From JAFTYO01 sp045611785 (GTDB lineage Bacteria; Pseudomonadota; Alphaproteobacteria; RF32; CAG-239): a stretch of DNA of 64,000 bases. The notes under the pieces are model-generated. The model was not told the DNA's origin, searched no databases, and saw only the letters and a program-made list of their open reading frames with translations. Positions 61,487 to 64,000 of the stretch are shown here, in pieces. The position numbers and the translations under genes were made by a program. The stretch covers positions 29,235 to 93,234 of the forward strand of contig JAZKXV010000026.1 of the NCBI GenBank assembly GCA_045611785.1. Reading direction: 5' to 3'. Every line of letters begins with the position of its first letter. The stretch's first letter is position 1.

Positions 61487-61514
61487 TTTATACATTTAAA
61501 TAATTATATTTCAA
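61487..61514 (-). promoter_or_regulatory. Probable promoter of rpsA
   Basis: On the minus strand TTGAAA (61514-61509), 16-base spacer, TATAAA (61492-61487). About 100 nt of leader follow. Confidence 0.5.
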
Positions 61515-61610
61515 GTGTTTTTTTATATATAAGCAAAAAAACTTTATTGACTTAAAACATTTTTTTGTTAAATTCATAAAATAATTCTATTAACTTAAAA
61601 GTAAAACACC

Positions 61611-62729
61611 ATGAATATAAAAAAATACCTTACAATTTCTATCTGTATTGTGACTTTATTTGTAACAAGTATTATCTCATATAATGTATATTTTAATAAA
61701 CCACTAGTATCAGTAATTTTACTTACATATAACAGAGCTGATATGCTTCCAAGAGCAATAGATTCTATTTTAGCGCAAACTTATAAAAATTGGGAACTTA
61801 TAATCATAAATGATGGTTCTACAGATGGTACTAGTAAGGTTATGAATGAATATGCTCTTAAAGATAAAAGAATTAAAACTTTCGAAAATGATGGAAATAA
61901 AAAAATTGTTTATGGCCGTAACAGAGGTCTATCTGAAGCAAAAGGTAAATATATTGCTTGGATAGATGACGATGACAAAGTAGAACCAAACAAATTAGAA
62001 CAACAGGTTGCATTTATGGAGAAACATAAAGATATAACTATATTAGGCACTGATATATCTTTAATGAATGGTGAAGGTAAGGTTTATTTAGGTGCTGTAG
62101 AATATACACCTGAAGAAGCTGAAATTGTTTTCTTGCTCGGTCGTCTACCTGTAATTTTAGCAACGACAATGTGGCGACATGATTTTATAAAAGAACATGA
62201 TATAAAATTTAATTCTGAAATATCTGTATCTGAAGATTTAGTAATATATGATGAAGTTCTTAAACATGGTGGTAAAATGGTTACACTACCAGAAGCATTA
62301 TATAAATATCGTGTACATCACTCTAACCCTAAAGAATACTATAGAAAAATCGGTATTTTACAAAAAACTTTTTATAAAACCAGATGGAATAGATTTTATC
62401 CGGATGTTGAATATCCTAAAACACAATGTGAGAGATTAAAATATATCCAAAAAAACAACAACCATTTTAATCAATCAATTGTTGATTCTATGGTAAAAAA
62501 ACATTGTAAAACGCATATTTTTATTCCTTCTGCATTTCCATATTTTATCCCTTTTGAAGATGGTGAAGAGGCTGTTGTAGTTTCTATTCAAGATCGGTCA
62601 TTTTATTCATATAAAATGAAAAAACATGGACGCATATATAAAATTATGGCTCCCTATGTTGATATATTATGGGCAGGAGAAAAAGAACCTACCAGATATT
62701 ATAGAAATCTTAGCAAAAATGATAATTAA
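61611..62729 (+). CDS. Membrane-anchored family 2 glycosyltransferase
   Basis: 372 aa. An N-terminal helix (residues 7-25) anchors it; the GT-A domain follows: VSVILLTYNRADMLPRAIDSIL, NDGSTDGT, GRNRGLSEAKGKYIAWIDDDDKVEPNKLE (DxD). The C-terminal ~130 residues are not catalytic in appearance. Probably adds a sugar to a surface polysaccharide or lipid at the inner membrane. The GT-A part is nearly identical in DNA to the gene at 63483. Weak Shine-Dalgarno. Confidence 0.88.
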   Translation: MNIKKYLTISICIVTLFVTSIISYNVYFNKPLVSVILLTYNRADMLPRAIDSILAQTYKNWELIIINDGSTDGTSKVMNEYALKDKRIKTFENDGNKKIVYGRNRGLSEAKGKYIAWIDDDDKVEPNKLEQQVAFMEKHKDITILGTDISLMNGEGKVYLGAVEYTPEEAEIVFLLGRLPVILATTMWRHDFIKEHDIKFNSEISVSEDLVIYDEVLKHGGKMVTLPEALYKYRVHHSNPKEYYRKIGILQKTFYKTRWNRFYPDVEYPKTQCERLKYIQKNNNHFNQSIVDSMVKKHCKTHIFIPSAFPYFIPFEDGEEAVVVSIQDRSFYSYKMKKHGRIYKIMAPYVDILWAGEKEPTRYYRNLSKNDN

Positions 62730-62870
62730 AATTTTAATTTAATAAACTATTATATCTTATACAAATACTTAAGTTATCTAATTTGGTAAATAAGCTAAAA
62801 TCATTCTTGACTTAAAAGTTTTCTATGATAGAACGCCTATTATATTTAATTTTTTTCAAGAGGTTTTCTT

Positions 62871-63467
62871 ATGTTACAATCATTTAATTTTAAAGATTTT
62901 TTTAGTGCATTTGTTGTTTTATTTGCAATTATAGATATCATTGGCACAACTCCAATTATCATTAATTTACGTAAAAAAGGAAAAATTGTTAGCTCTTCAA
63001 GGGCTAGTATAATAGCTTTAATTATGTTTATAGGCTTTTTCTATATTGGCGATGCATTCCTTAAATTATTTGGCTTAGATATTTCATCATTTGCAGTTGC
63101 CGGTTCAATAATATTGTTTGTTATGGCACTAGAAATGATTTTAGACATACAAATATTCCACGATAGTCCAGATCTACCTAAAGATGCAACATTTACCCCT
63201 GTTGTATTCCCATTAATCGTTGGGGCTGGTTCTATGACCGCTTTATTATCTATTAGATCTGAATATGCTGATATTAATATTTTAGCCGCAATTTTAGCAA
63301 ATATTGTTATTGTATATTTTGTTTTAAGAATGGCAAAAGAATTTGAACGTTTTATCAACCCTGGTGTTGTTTATATGCTTCAAAAGATTTTTGGTATAAT
63401 ATTGCTTGCAATTTCTGTTAAATTGTTCTTAACTAATTTATCTGTTTTAATAAAATCTGTTTCATAG
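62871..63467 (+). CDS. MarC family membrane protein
   Basis: 198 aa with six hydrophobic segments. Family features: FFSAFVVLFAIIDIIGTTPIIINL at the N-terminus, VAGSIILFVMALEMILD, FTPVVFPLIVGAGSMTALL, and FGIILLAISVKLFLTNL at the end. MarC-family integral inner membrane proteins have no settled function (once annotated as multidrug or amino-acid transporters). AGAGGT Shine-Dalgarno. Lies between the duplicated glycosyltransferases. Confidence 0.9.
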   Translation: MLQSFNFKDFFSAFVVLFAIIDIIGTTPIIINLRKKGKIVSSSRASIIALIMFIGFFYIGDAFLKLFGLDISSFAVAGSIILFVMALEMILDIQIFHDSPDLPKDATFTPVVFPLIVGAGSMTALLSIRSEYADINILAAILANIVIVYFVLRMAKEFERFINPGVVYMLQKIFGIILLAISVKLFLTNLSVLIKSVS

Positions 63468-63482
63468 TAAAAGAGTTATGTA

Positions 63483-64000
63483 ATGAAAAAAGGCTTATTC
63501 ATATTTTCAACAATAGTTTTATTAGCAAGCTTAACCGCATATAAAATATTTTTTGCCAATCCGCTAGTATCAGTAATTTTACTTACATATAACAGAGCTG
63601 ATATGCTTCCAAAAGCAATAGATTCTGTTTTAGCTCAAACTTATAAAAATTGGGAACTTATAATCATAAATGATGGTTCTACAGATGGTACTAGTAAGGT
63701 TATGAATGAATATGCTCTTAAAGATAAAAGAATTAAAACTTTTGAAAATGACGGAAATAAAAAAATTGTTTATAGCCGTAACAGAGGTCTATCTGAAGCA
63801 CAAGGTAAATATATTGCTTGGGTAGACGATGATGATATAGCCGAACCAAACAAATTAGAACGACAGGTTGCATTTATGGAGAAACATAAAGATATAACTA
63901 TATCAGGCACTGATATATCTCTAATAAATGGTAAAGGTAAAGTTTATTTATGGCCTGTAGAATATACACCTAAAGAAGCTGAAATCGTCTTTTTAATAGG
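63483..64000 (+). CDS. Membrane-anchored family 2 glycosyltransferase, 3' truncated by window
   Basis: Starts ATG with an AGAG Shine-Dalgarno, 16 bases after marC, and is open to the window end (172 codons seen). The N-terminal anchor differs from the gene at 61611. From CTAGTATCAG (63564) onward, however, the DNA is nearly identical to 61704 onward, including NDGSTDGT and the DDDD metal-binding stretch. Probable recent duplication or gene conversion. Confidence 0.87.
   Translation, partial: MKKGLFIFSTIVLLASLTAYKIFFANPLVSVILLTYNRADMLPKAIDSVLAQTYKNWELIIINDGSTDGTSKVMNEYALKDKRIKTFENDGNKKIVYSRNRGLSEAQGKYIAWVDDDDIAEPNKLERQVAFMEKHKDITISGTDISLINGKGKVYLWPVEYTPKEAEIVFLI

Overview
The window is about 64 kb of AT-rich DNA from what looks like a low-GC, fermentative alphaproteobacterium. 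The evidence is a 696-aa alphaproteobacterial-type RpoD, an acpP-fabF pair, RNase J, homospermidine synthase, and the gene order nuoL-nuoM-nuoN-birA-rnj, which is characteristic of Alphaproteobacteria. An L-lactate dehydrogenase, several effector-like proteins without signal peptides, and a second population of genes of Bacteroidota or phage style suggest a gut or otherwise host-associated anaerobe. This is inference; no rRNA is present to place it.

Layout. 1-7.7 kb: an AlbA_2 protein end, rnhA, M29 aminopeptidase, ppa, a MORN-like protein, homospermidine synthase and small unknowns. 7.7-13.2 kb: a probable small RNA, then a same-strand cluster of an NMN-adenylyltransferase-like protein, a CofE-like ligase, a possible HD-like protein, PnuC, a deoxyribosyltransferase-like protein, a radical SAM protein and an HD protein. 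Its first two genes each carry a similar structured leader. 13.3-19.8 kb: unknown genes, an S41 peptidase, three small cassettes with the same promoter module, tRNA-tail repeats and tRNA-Pro(CGG). 19.9-29.3 kb: nfo, ldcA, rnj, birA, three complex I antiporter-like subunits, tRNA-Lys. 29.5-40 kb: flavodoxin-fold and alpha/beta hydrolase proteins, a HAD phosphatase, an ABC exporter pair, two DUF218-like proteins. 40-49.7 kb: a GNAT protein, lipoprotein, AI-2E transporter, a large HExxH protein, an amidoligase/N-formylglutamate amidohydrolase pair with an unusual leader, and unknowns. 49.8-64 kb: fabF, acpP, ldh, unknowns, gltX, rpoD, rpsA and two near-identical glycosyltransferases flanking marC.

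Main points of interest. (1) NuoL, NuoM and NuoN are recognisable by synteny and flanking motifs, but nearly all the charged residues that form the proton channels are gone. (2) Two similar pseudoknot-like leaders precede a PnuC/adenylyltransferase/CofE-like cluster. (3) The amidoligase operon has a 38-codon hydrophobic leader ORF whose stop codon lies inside a predicted pseudoknot. (4) At tRNA-Pro there are repeated tRNA 3' tails, two structured repeat units, and three small-gene cassettes sharing a palindrome plus promoter. (5) About 17 genes lack Shine-Dalgarno sequences while the core genes have clear ones, which points to two gene populations.

All functional calls come from reading motifs by eye; no database search was possible.
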